64,000 nt of DNA from Georgenia daeguensis (GTDB taxonomy: Bacteria; Actinomycetota; Actinomycetes; Actinomycetales; Actinomycetaceae), in assembly GCF_039537705.1 (NCBI RefSeq), contig NZ_BAABBA010000001.1:248001-312000 (forward strand), given 5' to 3'. Below, one piece after another: positions 25,100-33,833 of this stretch; the stretch's first letter is position 1; the number at the start of each line of letters is the position of its first letter. A program made the position numbers and the translations under genes. The notes below the pieces were generated by a model that worked only from the letters and a program-made list of their open reading frames with translations, was not told the origin of the DNA and ran no database searches.

Positions 25100-26398
25100 T
25101 CACACGACCCTCGAGACGCCCGGCAGGCGCACGGCGAGCGCGCCGAGGCCGAAGGAGGCGACCACCGCGGTCGCCGCGACGGCCGCGAACGCGAGCTCCG
25201 GCGGCCATGCCAGCCGTTCCGAGCCGAGCGCCAGAGCCACGAGGATCGGCTGGTGCAGGACGAACGCGGCGAAGGCGGCGCGGCCCGCCCGCCGCGCGAC
25301 CGGGCCCTGGTGGTCGAGCCGCCGCCGGAACACGTCGACGAGCCAGACCGGCACCGTCACGGTCAGGACGCCCTCGAGCGTCGCGGCGAGGAGCGACTGC
25401 CAGGTGCCGCCGCCCGCGAAGAGCGCCAGGTTGGACCCGGCGGCAGAGGCGGCGGCGACCATGAGCGCCGTCGCCCCGGCGGTGGCCCACGCGACCCGGC
25501 CGGCGCGGCGGGCGAGCGCGCCGTCGTGGAACCAGCCGCGCTCGGCGCCGAGCACGCCCAGGGTGAAGCCGACCACCCAGGCCGGCGCCTGGGCGACAGG
25601 CAGCCGGAACCACTCGTCACCGAGCGGCACCGCCAGGCGGACCAGGTAGCTCGCCGCCGCGACGACCACCGCCGCCGCGGCCAGGTACCGCCCGCGCAGG
25701 GCGGGAGCCGGCGGTGCATCCGAGGCGCGGTGAGGAGCCGGGACGACGCGACGAACCAGGGCGTAGGCCGCGGAGAGCAGCAGCAGCACGGCGAGGAACC
25801 ACGTGGGCCCCCAGGCGGGCGGCAGCAGCTGGCCGCTCAGCGGCGGGACCCAGACCACGGTCAGCGCCAGCGCCCAGAACCCGCCGCTCCAGTCGGCGTT
25901 GGAGGAGTCGACGTACTCGACGAAGGGTGCGAGGACGATGACGAAGAACACCAGCGGGACGCCGAGCCGGACGGCGCGGTCGGCGACGAACCTGCGTGGC
26001 CCCTTGCGCCGCAGCGACGGTGGGGAGTACATGCCGGCGATCCAGAAGAAGGTCGCCATGCCGAAGAGGTTGCCGACCAGCGAGACGAGCAGGAGGAGCG
26101 TCAGGAGCGGGTCGCGCACCGGCGTCACCGTGAGGACCCAGTTGCCCACGCCGGTCCAGGCGATGATCGCGTGGGCCAGGATGACCCCGGCCACCAGCAG
26201 GGTCTTGAGGTTGTCGGCCCAGGCGTCGCGGCCGCGCTCGCCTGCGGGGCGATCGCGCTGTGCGCGGCCGGCCGCCGGGCCGCGCAGCTCCGGGCCGCGC
26301 AGGTCCGGGCCGGGCAGCTCCGGGCCGCGCCGCTCCGGGCCGCGCGGACGCGTCGCAGGGCGGGTGCCCCGCCGCTCGTGACGCGTGCCGACGCCCAT
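25100..26398 (-). CDS. Acyltransferase-3-like integral membrane protein
   Basis: A 432-residue protein. The first 60 residues are soluble and made of RGPEL/RGPDL-type repeats rich in Arg, Gly and Pro. Then come WADNLKTLLVAGVILAHAII (the N-terminal block with the family His) and nine to ten further membrane spans, including FGMATFFWIAGMYSPPSLRR and WFLAVLLLLSAAYAL. This is the layout of acyltransferase family 3 (OafA/OpgC type), which acetylate or succinylate cell-surface sugars. The start ATG 26398 has GGAGG eight bases upstream. Substrate unknown. Divergent from clpB. Confidence 0.78.
   Translation of the reverse strand: MGVGTRHERRGTRPATRPRGPERRGPELPGPDLRGPELRGPAAGRAQRDRPAGERGRDAWADNLKTLLVAGVILAHAIIAWTGVGNWVLTVTPVRDPLLTLLLLVSLVGNLFGMATFFWIAGMYSPPSLRRKGPRRFVADRAVRLGVPLVFFVIVLAPFVEYVDSSNADWSGGFWALALTVVWVPPLSGQLLPPAWGPTWFLAVLLLLSAAYALVRRVVPAPHRASDAPPAPALRGRYLAAAAVVVAAASYLVRLAVPLGDEWFRLPVAQAPAWVVGFTLGVLGAERGWFHDGALARRAGRVAWATAGATALMVAAASAAGSNLALFAGGGTWQSLLAATLEGVLTVTVPVWLVDVFRRRLDHQGPVARRAGRAAFAAFVLHQPILVALALGSERLAWPPELAFAAVAATAVVASFGLGALAVRLPGVSRVV
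26277..26347. repeat. Imperfect 15-bp coding repeat (GGGCCGCGCAGCTCC-like)
   Basis: About five copies in tandem inside the acyltransferase gene, encoding the RGPEL/RGPDL repeats of its N-terminal tail. A 15-bp unit keeps the frame, so length variation would be tolerated. Confidence 0.75.
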
Positions 26399-26520
26399 CG
26401 CAGAGGCCTCCGCTCCCAGTGGAGCACGCCCGGCACGGCGCCCGACAGGGGCGAACGTCCCGGTCCGGCGGCCGGCCCCCGCCGGTCGGTGACTCAGCTG
26501 CTCGTGCGGTGGACACCAGC

Positions 26521-26541
26521 CTTGAGCGGAATAGACTCAAC
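26521..26541. promoter_or_regulatory. HAIR-type operator (HspR site) upstream of clpB
   Basis: CTTGAGC (26521-26527), seven spacer bases, ACTCAAC (26535-26541): close to the HspR consensus CTTGAGT-N7-ACTCAAG, with one mismatch in each arm. It lies 51 bp before the clpB start. HspR is known to repress dnaK and clpB regulons in Streptomyces and Mycobacterium; binding here is inferred. Confidence 0.8.
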
Positions 26542-26591
26542 TTTGTCGCGGTTGAGATCGGCAGCACCCTTGAACCAACCCCGGAGGTCCC

Positions 26592-29249
26592 ATGGACACC
26601 AAGCTGACCACCAAGTCGCAGGAGGCGATCGCCTCCGCGATCCAGGCCGCCTCGACCGCGGGCAACCCGCAGCTCGAGCCGGTCCACGTCCTCGCCGCCC
26701 TGCTCGAGCAGGAGGGCGGGGTCGCCGTCGCCCTGCTCGACGCCGTCGGCGCGGACCGCGCCGCGATCACGCAGCGGGTGAAGGCCGCGCTCGCCACCCT
26801 GCCCGGCGCGTCGGGAGCCTCCGTCGCCCAGCCGCAGACCTCCCGCCCGACGATGACGATGATCACCGACGCCGGGAACGAGGCCAAGGCGCTCGGCGAC
26901 GAGTACGTCTCCACCGAGCACCTGCTGATCGCGCTCGCGTCCTCGACCAGCCCTGCCGGGGAGATCCTGCGCTCCGCCGGCGCTGACCGGGAGGGCCTGC
27001 TCGCCGCGCTGCCGAGCGTCCGTGGCTCCGCCAAGGTCACCTCGCCGGACCCGGAGGGGACGTTCAAGGCCCTGGAGAAGTACGGCAACGACCTCACCGC
27101 GGCGGCCCGCGACGGCAAGCTCGACCCCGTCATCGGCCGTGACGCCGAGATCCGCCGCGTCGTCCAGGTGCTGTCCCGGCGCACCAAGAACAACCCGGTC
27201 CTCATCGGCGAGCCCGGCGTCGGCAAGACCGCCGTCGTCGAGGGTCTCGCCCAGCGCATCGTCGACGGCGACGTCCCCGAGTCCCTCCGCGGCAAGCGCC
27301 TCATCGCGCTCGACCTCGCCGGCATGGTGGCCGGCGCGAAGTACCGCGGCGAGTTCGAGGAGCGCCTCAAGGCCGTACTGCAGGAGATCAAGGACTCCGA
27401 CGGCGAGATTGTCACCTTCATTGACGAGCTGCACACCGTCGTCGGCGCCGGCGCGGCCGAGGGCTCCATGGACGCCGGCAACATGCTCAAGCCCATGCTC
27501 GCGCGCGGCGAGCTGCGCCTGGTCGGCGCCACCACCCTGGACGAGTACCGCGAGCGCATCGAGAAGGACCCGGCGCTCGAGCGCCGCTTCCAGCAGGTCT
27601 TCGTCGGCGAGCCCTCGGTGGAGGACACGGTCGCGATCCTGCGCGGCATCGCCCCGAAGTACGAGGCGCACCACCAGGTGACGATCTCCGACGGCGCCCT
27701 GGTGGCCGCCGCGACGCTCTCGGACCGCTACATCACCGGCCGTCAGCTGCCCGACAAGGCCATCGACCTCGTGGACGAGGCCGCCTCGCGGCTGCGCATG
27801 GAGCTCGACTCCTCCCCGGAGGAGATCGACGTGCTGCGACGGCAGGTGGACCGCCTGAAGATGGAGGAGGCCTACCTCACCGAGTCCGAGGACGCCGACG
27901 ACGACGCCGCCCAGGAGCGGCTCGAGAAGCTCCGCGCCGAGCTGGCCGACCGCTCGGAGGCGCTCGCCTCGCTCACCGCGCGGTGGGAGCAGGAGAAGGC
28001 CGGCCACAACCGCGTCGGTGACCTGAAGTCCCGCCTGGACGCCCTGCGCACCGAGGCCGAGAAGGCCCAGCGCGAGGCCGACCTCGAGCGCGCCTCCCGG
28101 CTGCTCTACGGCGAGATCCCCGCGGTCGAGCGGGAGATCGCCGAGGCCGAGGCCGCCGAGGCGCAGGCCAAGGAGAGCGAGCGGCAGGCCCCGATGATCG
28201 CCGACCGCGTCTCCGCGGAGGAGGTCGCCGAGGTCGTGGGCGCGTGGACCGGCATCCCCGTGGGGCGCCTGCTCCAGGGCGAGACGGAGAAGCTGCTGCA
28301 CATGGAGGACGTCATCGGCCAGCGCCTCATCGGCCAGCGCAACGCCGTGCGGTCCGTCTCGGACGCGGTCCGGCGCAGCCGTGCCGGCGTCTCCGACCCC
28401 GACCGGCCGACCGGGTCGTTCCTGTTCCTCGGGCCCACCGGCGTGGGCAAGACCGAGCTGGCGAAGTCCCTGGCGGACTTCCTCTTCGACGACGAGCGGG
28501 CGATGATCCGCATCGACATGTCGGAGTACTCCGAGAAGCACTCGGTGGCCCGGCTCGTCGGAGCCCCTCCGGGGTACGTCGGCTACGAGGAGGGCGGCCA
28601 GCTCACGGAGTCCGTGCGTCGCCGGCCCTACTCGGTGGTGCTGCTGGACGAGGTGGAGAAGGCCCACCCCGAGGTCTTCGACATCCTCCTCCAGGTGCTC
28701 GACGACGGCCGCCTCACCGACGGCCAGGGCCGCACGGTGGACTTCCGCAACACCATCCTCGTGCTGACCTCGAACCTCGGCTCGCAGTTCCTCGTGGACC
28801 AGTCGCTGCCGGAGGAGGCGAAGCGGGAGGCGGTCATGCAGGCGGTGCGGGCGAACTTCAAGCCGGAGTTCCTCAACCGCCTGGACGACATCGTCCTCTT
28901 CGACGCGCTCACGGTGGACGAGCTCGGCTCGATCGTCGACCTGCAGGTGGACCGGCTGGCCCGCCGGCTCTCCGACCGCCGGGTGCGCCTGGAGGTCACC
29001 GACGCGGCTCGCGAGTGGCTGGCGCTCGAGGGGTTCGACCCTGCGTACGGTGCCCGGCCGCTGCGCCGCCTCGTCCAGCGCGAGATCGGCGACCAGCTGG
29101 CGAAGATGCTGCTCGGCGCGCAGGTGCACGACGGCGACACCGTCGTGGTCGACCGGCCCGAGCTCGAGGCCGCCGCGGCGTTCGGCGAGGGCGGTCACGC
29201 GGAGCAGGGCCTCGTGCTCACGGTCCGGGCGGAGCAGCCGGTCGGCTGA
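26592..29249 (+). CDS. clpB: ATP-dependent disaggregase ClpB
   Basis: An 885-residue AAA+ chaperone that threads aggregated proteins with DnaK. Double Clp-N domain (residues about 3-145, starting KLTTKSQEAIASAIQAASTA). NBD1 has Walker A GEPGVGKTAVVEG (about 207) and FIDELHTVVGAG. A long charged coiled-coil M domain (about 405-525) follows. NBD2 has Walker A GPTGVGKTELAKS (about 616) and the C-terminal D2 domain. The M domain separates it from ClpC/ClpA. SD GGAGG lies seven bases before the ATG. The HAIR operator upstream indicates heat-shock control by HspR. The 285-bp gap downstream shows only a 6-bp-stem hairpin near 29440-29460. Confidence 0.97.
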   Translation: MDTKLTTKSQEAIASAIQAASTAGNPQLEPVHVLAALLEQEGGVAVALLDAVGADRAAITQRVKAALATLPGASGASVAQPQTSRPTMTMITDAGNEAKALGDEYVSTEHLLIALASSTSPAGEILRSAGADREGLLAALPSVRGSAKVTSPDPEGTFKALEKYGNDLTAAARDGKLDPVIGRDAEIRRVVQVLSRRTKNNPVLIGEPGVGKTAVVEGLAQRIVDGDVPESLRGKRLIALDLAGMVAGAKYRGEFEERLKAVLQEIKDSDGEIVTFIDELHTVVGAGAAEGSMDAGNMLKPMLARGELRLVGATTLDEYRERIEKDPALERRFQQVFVGEPSVEDTVAILRGIAPKYEAHHQVTISDGALVAAATLSDRYITGRQLPDKAIDLVDEAASRLRMELDSSPEEIDVLRRQVDRLKMEEAYLTESEDADDDAAQERLEKLRAELADRSEALASLTARWEQEKAGHNRVGDLKSRLDALRTEAEKAQREADLERASRLLYGEIPAVEREIAEAEAAEAQAKESERQAPMIADRVSAEEVAEVVGAWTGIPVGRLLQGETEKLLHMEDVIGQRLIGQRNAVRSVSDAVRRSRAGVSDPDRPTGSFLFLGPTGVGKTELAKSLADFLFDDERAMIRIDMSEYSEKHSVARLVGAPPGYVGYEEGGQLTESVRRRPYSVVLLDEVEKAHPEVFDILLQVLDDGRLTDGQGRTVDFRNTILVLTSNLGSQFLVDQSLPEEAKREAVMQAVRANFKPEFLNRLDDIVLFDALTVDELGSIVDLQVDRLARRLSDRRVRLEVTDAAREWLALEGFDPAYGARPLRRLVQREIGDQLAKMLLGAQVHDGDTVVVDRPELEAAAAFGEGGHAEQGLVLTVRAEQPVG

Positions 29250-29534
29250 GCCGGCGGTGGCTGCACCGCGGTGGCTGAGCCGTGGTGGCTGGACCGGGGT
29301 GCGGCGGCCGGCGTCGGGCGCTCGCCCACGCGCGCGGGCTCCCCTGCCCCGGTCCGCCCGGCAGTGGCGTGCCTTCGTCCGGCAGACCCTGACGGAGTCA
29401 CGCCATCGGCCGCTGCAGGAGAGCGGCTCACCGAACCGCCCGTCCGGTTACTGGACGGCGGCCGTGGTGGCCACACGGAAGCGCGGCGATGACCACTCGC
29501 CGACCCGTTCACCCGTCCGTGGCAGGCTGGATCG

Positions 29535-30347
29535 GTGGACATCTTCCGATCGCTGCAGGACCTGGACTTCCCCGTCGGCGTGGTGGTGAGCGACGCGGAC
29601 GGCGTCCTCAACACCTACGGCGAGACCGCGACGTCGTTCGCCTGGGCGTCGGTGACCAAGCTGCTCTCGGCGACGGCGACCCTGGTCGCCGTCGAGCGCG
29701 GCATGGTCCGCCTCGACGACCCGGCCGGCCCCGAGGGGGCCACCGTCCGCCATCTCCTCGCCCACGCCTCGGGCGTCCCGTTCGACTCGGGCGCCACGCT
29801 GTCCGCGCCCGGGCGGCGCCGCGTGTACTCCAACCTCGGGATCGAGCTCCTCGCCGAGCACGTCGAGGACGCCGTCGGACGGGACTTCGGCGTGTGGGTG
29901 GAGGAGACCGTGATCGAGCCGCTCGGCATGTCGACGGTCCTCATGGAGGGCTCGCCCGCCGCCGGGGCCACCGGCAGCGCCGACGACCTCGGCGTGCTCG
30001 GGCGCGAGCTGCTGCGGCCGACCCTTGTCGGACCAGAGCTCTTCGCCGAGGCGACCACCGTCGTCTTCGCCGGGCTCTCCGGCGTGCTCCCAGGCTTCGG
30101 ACGCCAGGAGAACAACGACTGGGGGCTCGGCTTCGAGATCCGCGACCACAAGTCGCCGCACTGGACGGGGTCGACCTCCTCCCCGCGCACGTTCGGCCAT
30201 TTCGGTCAGCGCGGCAGCTTCTTGTGGGTCGATCCCGACGCCGGGCTGGCCACCGCGTTCCTCGGAGCTAAGCCCTTCGGCGAGTGGGCGGCCCAGGTGT
30301 GGCCGCGGCTGACCGACGACATCCTCGCCGCCGGCGCCTCGCGGTGA
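29535..30347 (+). CDS. Serine hydrolase (beta-lactamase/transpeptidase-like)
   Basis: A 270-residue class C-like serine hydrolase with no signal peptide, so cytosolic. The catalytic S-x-x-K is SVTK (about residue 39-42), the Y-x-N motif is YSN (about 98-100), and HFGQRGSF (about 221) replaces the usual H/K-S/T-G. DLGVLGRELLRP and LRHLL-like ATVRHLLAHASGV are also typical. It is shorter than classical beta-lactamases (about 350+). Esterase or D-aminopeptidase activity is as likely as lactamase. The GTG start fits the N-terminal motif spacing. Confidence 0.8.
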   Translation: MDIFRSLQDLDFPVGVVVSDADGVLNTYGETATSFAWASVTKLLSATATLVAVERGMVRLDDPAGPEGATVRHLLAHASGVPFDSGATLSAPGRRRVYSNLGIELLAEHVEDAVGRDFGVWVEETVIEPLGMSTVLMEGSPAAGATGSADDLGVLGRELLRPTLVGPELFAEATTVVFAGLSGVLPGFGRQENNDWGLGFEIRDHKSPHWTGSTSSPRTFGHFGQRGSFLWVDPDAGLATAFLGAKPFGEWAAQVWPRLTDDILAAGASR

Positions 30348-30349
30348 GT

Positions 30350-30366
30350 CACCGCGCCTCGCGGTG
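30350..30366. terminator. Hairpin after the serine hydrolase gene
   Basis: CACCGCG-CCT-CGCGGTG, a perfect 7-bp stem three bases after the stop. The flanking sequence repeats the CCTC-CGGTGA theme several times to about 30400. Convergent with the DUF4190 gene, so it may serve both. Confidence 0.5.
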
Positions 30367-30459
30367 AGGCACCGCCCCTCCCGGTGACCCGCCGCCCCAG
30401 CCGGTGAGCTGCCAGCTTCGAGGTGACGTCTCACCGGCGCGGGGCGGTGCGGCGGGTGG

Positions 30460-31215
30460 TCAGCGGGTCTGCAGCGTGCCCTCGGTGATGCTGCCCACCA
30501 TGTTGCGTCCGGAGAGATCCAGCGCGACGCACCGGGCGAACGTGACGCCCTCGTCCCAGGCGGCGGAGTCGGGCACCACGACGGACACGGCGATGTCCGT
30601 GACGTCGGCGGAGGGCGGGATCAAGGCGTTGGCCGCGTCGACGCAGAGCGTCTCGGATGCCTCGACGACGGCGTCCTCGCCGGGGTAAGGGCCGTCGCCG
30701 AGGTCGACCTCGGCGTACACCTCGGCCTGGTGCCACTCGGCGCAGTCGATCAGCGTGACGACGGGCTGGGCGGCGTCGGCCTCGAGGGCGCACTCACCCA
30801 CCGCCATGGAGCCGATCGGCACCTCGCTCCCGCTCCCCGAGCCCTCGGGGCGCTGGTCCGGGCCGACGGTGGACAGCGCGGCCGCCGTGGCGGCGAGGAT
30901 GAACAGCGTCAGGGCCAGCGTGGACAGCCCGCCCACGATCATCGCGGCGATGCCGTAGCCGGTCGGACCGTTGCCGCGTCGAGCCTGCAGGAACGAGATG
31001 ATCCCCAGCGCGACGCCCATCGGCCCGAGGAACACCCCGACCGGGATCCCCGCGATGCCGACGGCACGGCCCGCCGTCGTCGAGACGGGGCGCGGCGGCA
31101 GGGAGTTGTGCGGCTGGCCGGAACCGAAGTACTGCCCGAAGGGCAGTGCCGTCTGCGCGGGTCCGGGCATGTGCTGCGGACCGCCCGGTCCGCCCTGTCC
31201 CCACGAAGACGTCAT
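30460..31215 (-). CDS. DUF4190-type membrane protein with septum-formation-like C-terminal domain
   Basis: A 251-residue protein. N-terminal 45 residues are Gly/Pro/Gln-rich; two membrane helices follow, AVGIAGIPVGVFLGPMGVA and AMIVGGLSTLALTLFILAA, the DUF4190 pattern. Then comes an extracellular domain with the pattern GECALEADA...VVTLIDCAEWHQAEVY...LC, matching the septum-formation (PF13845-like) Cys layout: a Cys after the start, Cys-x4-H, and a late Cys. It is paralogous in layout to the next gene. Function unknown; such proteins are common on actinomycete membranes. Confidence 0.7.
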   Translation of the reverse strand: MTSSWGQGGPGGPQHMPGPAQTALPFGQYFGSGQPHNSLPPRPVSTTAGRAVGIAGIPVGVFLGPMGVALGIISFLQARRGNGPTGYGIAAMIVGGLSTLALTLFILAATAAALSTVGPDQRPEGSGSGSEVPIGSMAVGECALEADAAQPVVTLIDCAEWHQAEVYAEVDLGDGPYPGEDAVVEASETLCVDAANALIPPSADVTDIAVSVVVPDSAAWDEGVTFARCVALDLSGRNMVGSITEGTLQTR

Positions 31216-31276
31216 GCCGGAAACCCTACCGACGCCTCTCTCGTGCGGCTCCCGCGCCGGTCACGGACCTCCGCGG

Positions 31277-32149
31277 TCAGTTCACCAGGTCCGTCTGCAC
31301 CGGCGTCGGCCACTCGACCAGGCACACCACCGGCGTGGTGCCGGACGCCGGCACGAGGGTGACGACGTCGACGTCGGCCCCCTGTGTGTCCCTCGCCGCC
31401 GAGGCGTCCTGGCACAGCAGGCGGCCCTCCTCGTACCCGTCCTCCGGCCGGGCGGCCTCCTGGGTCAGCGCGCCCACATGGATGACCTGGGCCGTGTGCG
31501 GGTCGGCGCACGGCACGAGGCTCACGCGGCGCACCTCTCCGCTCGCGGGCAGGTTGCGCACGCAGTTGCCCTCCCGCAGGTGCGCCGACGCCATCCCGAC
31601 GGGGTCGGGGACGTCGCCGTCGAGCGCCGGCCCGCGCAGCAGGCTCGCGCCTGCCGCCACGGCGACCACCGTCCAGGCGAGCCCCAGGACGAGGCCGACG
31701 ACGGCGAGCGGCCGCCCGGGACGACGGCCGCGGCCGGTCCGGCGGATGCCGAGGACGCCGAGCACCGCCGCCACCGGGCCGGTGGGCAGCACCCCGGTGA
31801 TCAGCGCGGCCACGCTGACCGGATCGGTGCGGGTGAGGCCGGCGGCGGGGCGGCCCGTGCGTGCGGCATACCCAGTGCTCGGGAGCGCGCGCCCGGCACG
31901 GCCGTTGCGCGCGGCGTGGCCGGGGTCCGCGGGCGGGGCATGCCAGGTGCGCGGGGCGTACGCGCCGTCGGGGAGCGCGCGCGGGCCGGGGCCGCTCCCC
32001 GTGAGCGCGTGCGGGTCGTCGCCGCTGTCCGGGACCGTGTGCGGGGCGTGCGCCGCTCCGCCCGGCGCGGCCCACGGAGCCTCCACCGGCCACGGGCCCT
32101 GGGGCCGGTCGGCCGGTGGGGGAGCGTCGGGGAGCTGGTTGCCGCTCAT
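31277..32149 (-). CDS. Membrane protein, DUF4190/septum-formation-like paralogue
   Basis: A 290-residue protein with the same three-part layout as its neighbour. A long Pro/Ala/His-rich cytosolic tail (about 105 residues) leads to two hydrophobic segments (VSVAALITGVLPTGPVAAVL and PLAVVGLVLGLAWTVVAVAA). The outer domain has the pattern EGNCVRN...VSLVPCADPHTAQVIHVGAL...LLCQDA, again three Cys and a His. The start is 1 nt from the stop of the exonuclease III gene, so the two are probably co-transcribed. Function unknown. Confidence 0.68.
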   Translation of the reverse strand: MSGNQLPDAPPPADRPQGPWPVEAPWAAPGGAAHAPHTVPDSGDDPHALTGSGPGPRALPDGAYAPRTWHAPPADPGHAARNGRAGRALPSTGYAARTGRPAAGLTRTDPVSVAALITGVLPTGPVAAVLGVLGIRRTGRGRRPGRPLAVVGLVLGLAWTVVAVAAGASLLRGPALDGDVPDPVGMASAHLREGNCVRNLPASGEVRRVSLVPCADPHTAQVIHVGALTQEAARPEDGYEEGRLLCQDASAARDTQGADVDVVTLVPASGTTPVVCLVEWPTPVQTDLVN

Positions 32150-32150
32150 C

Positions 32151-32930
32151 TCAGTCGACGTCCACGATCACCGGCACGTGGTCGGAGGCGCCCTTGCCCT
32201 TGCGTTCGTCGCGGTCGATCCGCGCGCCCACAACGTTCGCGGCGAGCTGCGGGGACGCCTGCACGAAGTCGATCCGCATGCCCTCGTTCCGCGGGAAGCG
32301 CAGCCGCTGGTAGTCCCAGTACGTGTACTGGTCCACGTACGGCCGCGTCACCTCGATGAACCCCACGTCCTCGAACGCACGGAAGGCCTCGCGCTCGGGC
32401 GGGGAGACGTGCGTGGCGCCGTCGAAGACGGACATGTCCCAGACGTCCTCGTCCCGCGGCGCGATGTTCCAGTCGCCCACCAGCGCGATCCGCGCGTCGG
32501 GGTCGGACCGCAGCCACGTCCCCGCGGCCTCGCGCAGCGCGGCGAGCCACTGGAGCTTGTACTCGTAGTGCGGGTCGTGCAGCACCCGGCCGTTGGGCAC
32601 GTACAGGCTCCACACGCGCACGCCGTCGCAGGTGACGCCGAGCGCCCGGGCCTCGGCGCCGGCCGGGTCGCCCCAGGTGGGCATGCCCTCGAAGGCGGTC
32701 TGGACGTCGGAGATTCCCACGCGGGAGGCGACGGCGACGCCGTTCCACTGGTTGAACCCGTGGTGGACCACCTCGTAACCGGCTGCCTGGAAGGCGAGGT
32801 GGGGGAACTGGTCCTCCCGGCACTTGGTCTCCTGCATGGCGAGCACGTCGGTCCCGGACCGCTCGAGGAACGCCAGCACCCGGTCGACCCTCGTCCGGAT
32901 GGAGTTCACGTTCCACGTCGCCAGCCTCAT
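32151..32930 (-). CDS. xth: Exodeoxyribonuclease III / AP endonuclease
   Basis: A 259-residue Mg-dependent nuclease for base-excision repair: it cuts 5' to abasic sites and has 3'-5' exonuclease activity. Motifs: MRLATWNVNSIRTRVDRVL at the start, MQETKCREDQFP (metal-binding Glu), SLYVPNG, LVGDWNIAPRDEDVWD (Asp/Asn pair) and the terminal DHVPVIVDVD with the catalytic Asp-His. Full length for the family. Divergent from the short-chain dehydrogenase gene with 40 bp between starts. Confidence 0.92.
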   Translation of the reverse strand: MRLATWNVNSIRTRVDRVLAFLERSGTDVLAMQETKCREDQFPHLAFQAAGYEVVHHGFNQWNGVAVASRVGISDVQTAFEGMPTWGDPAGAEARALGVTCDGVRVWSLYVPNGRVLHDPHYEYKLQWLAALREAAGTWLRSDPDARIALVGDWNIAPRDEDVWDMSVFDGATHVSPPEREAFRAFEDVGFIEVTRPYVDQYTYWDYQRLRFPRNEGMRIDFVQASPQLAANVVGARIDRDERKGKGASDHVPVIVDVD

Positions 32931-32970
32931 GGACGAGAACGCTACCGGTGGCGGCCCCTACCCTGGCCGC

Positions 32971-33744
32971 ATGGGAACAGCCCTCGTCACCGGCGCTACC
33001 TCGGGGATCGGACTCGAGCTGGCGTGGCAGCTCGCCGCCGCCCGGCACCACCTCGTGCTCGTCGCCCGCACCGCCGACCGGCTCGAGAAGGTCGCGCACC
33101 AGATCCGCTCGGCGGCGGGGGTGGACGTCGAGGTGCTGCCCGCCGACCTGGCGACGCCGGAGGGGTGTGACGACGTCGTGGCCCGGCTCCGCCAGGAGCG
33201 CCGGCCCGTGGGACTGCTGGTCAACAACGCGGGCTTCGGGCTGGGGCAGCACATGCTGGGCGGGGACCTGGCCCGCGAGGAGCGGGCGTTGGACGTCATG
33301 GTCCGCTCGGTGCTCGTGCTCTCGAAGGCCGCCGCCGAGGCAATGGTCGGCCGCGGCCGGGGTGCCCTCCTGAACGTCTCCTCGATGTCCGCCTTCACCA
33401 CGATGGGCACCTACGCGGCCCACAAGGCGTGGGTCGTGACCTTCACCGAGGCGCTCGCGGGCGAGCTCGACGGCACGGGGGTGACCGCCACCGTGCTGTG
33501 CCCCGGGCTGGTGCGTACCGAGTTCCACGCCAACGCCGGCCTCGACGCCTCGACGTGGCCGCGCGCCGCCTGGGTCGGCGTCGACAAGGTCGCCTCGGAC
33601 GCCCTGCGCGCGGTCCGGCGAGGGCAGGTCATCGTCACGCCGTCGCTGCGCTACGCCGCGGCGGGCGTGGCGCTGCGGCTCGCGCCGCGCCGGCTCGTGC
33701 GCGCGGTGGCCGGGCCCGCCACCAGCGGGCGCGCGATCGCCTGA
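32971..33744 (+). CDS. Short-chain dehydrogenase/reductase
   Basis: A 257-residue SDR. TGATSGIGLELAW (cofactor loop), ADLATPEG, NNAGFGLG, the catalytic Ser in NVSSMSAF and Tyr-x-x-x-Lys in GTYAAHKAW, then CPGLVRTEFHANAG. The PGLVRTEFH-type block and the C-terminal membrane-like VALRLAPRRLVRAVAG are usual in the DltE/YqjQ-like SDR group of actinomycetes. Substrate unknown. Start ATG at 32971 is the only one in frame near the cofactor motif. Confidence 0.85.
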   Translation: MGTALVTGATSGIGLELAWQLAAARHHLVLVARTADRLEKVAHQIRSAAGVDVEVLPADLATPEGCDDVVARLRQERRPVGLLVNNAGFGLGQHMLGGDLAREERALDVMVRSVLVLSKAAAEAMVGRGRGALLNVSSMSAFTTMGTYAAHKAWVVTFTEALAGELDGTGVTATVLCPGLVRTEFHANAGLDASTWPRAAWVGVDKVASDALRAVRRGQVIVTPSLRYAAAGVALRLAPRRLVRAVAGPATSGRAIA

Positions 33745-33833
33745 TCCCGGCTGCTGCCTCGACGGCCGTTCGTCGTCGTCCACACGTGCGCCGGATGACG
33801 CCCGGTCCACACCGCGGGGAGGTGGGACGGCGA

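Noticed and set aside
22413..25649. A 1078-codon plus-strand frame opposite hppA
   Set aside because: Composition is a shadow of the pyrophosphatase; no recognisable domain.
29250..29534. A small gene in the clpB-serine hydrolase gap
   Set aside because: Open frames have no start with an SD and no recognisable sequence; only a short 6-bp-stem hairpin is seen.
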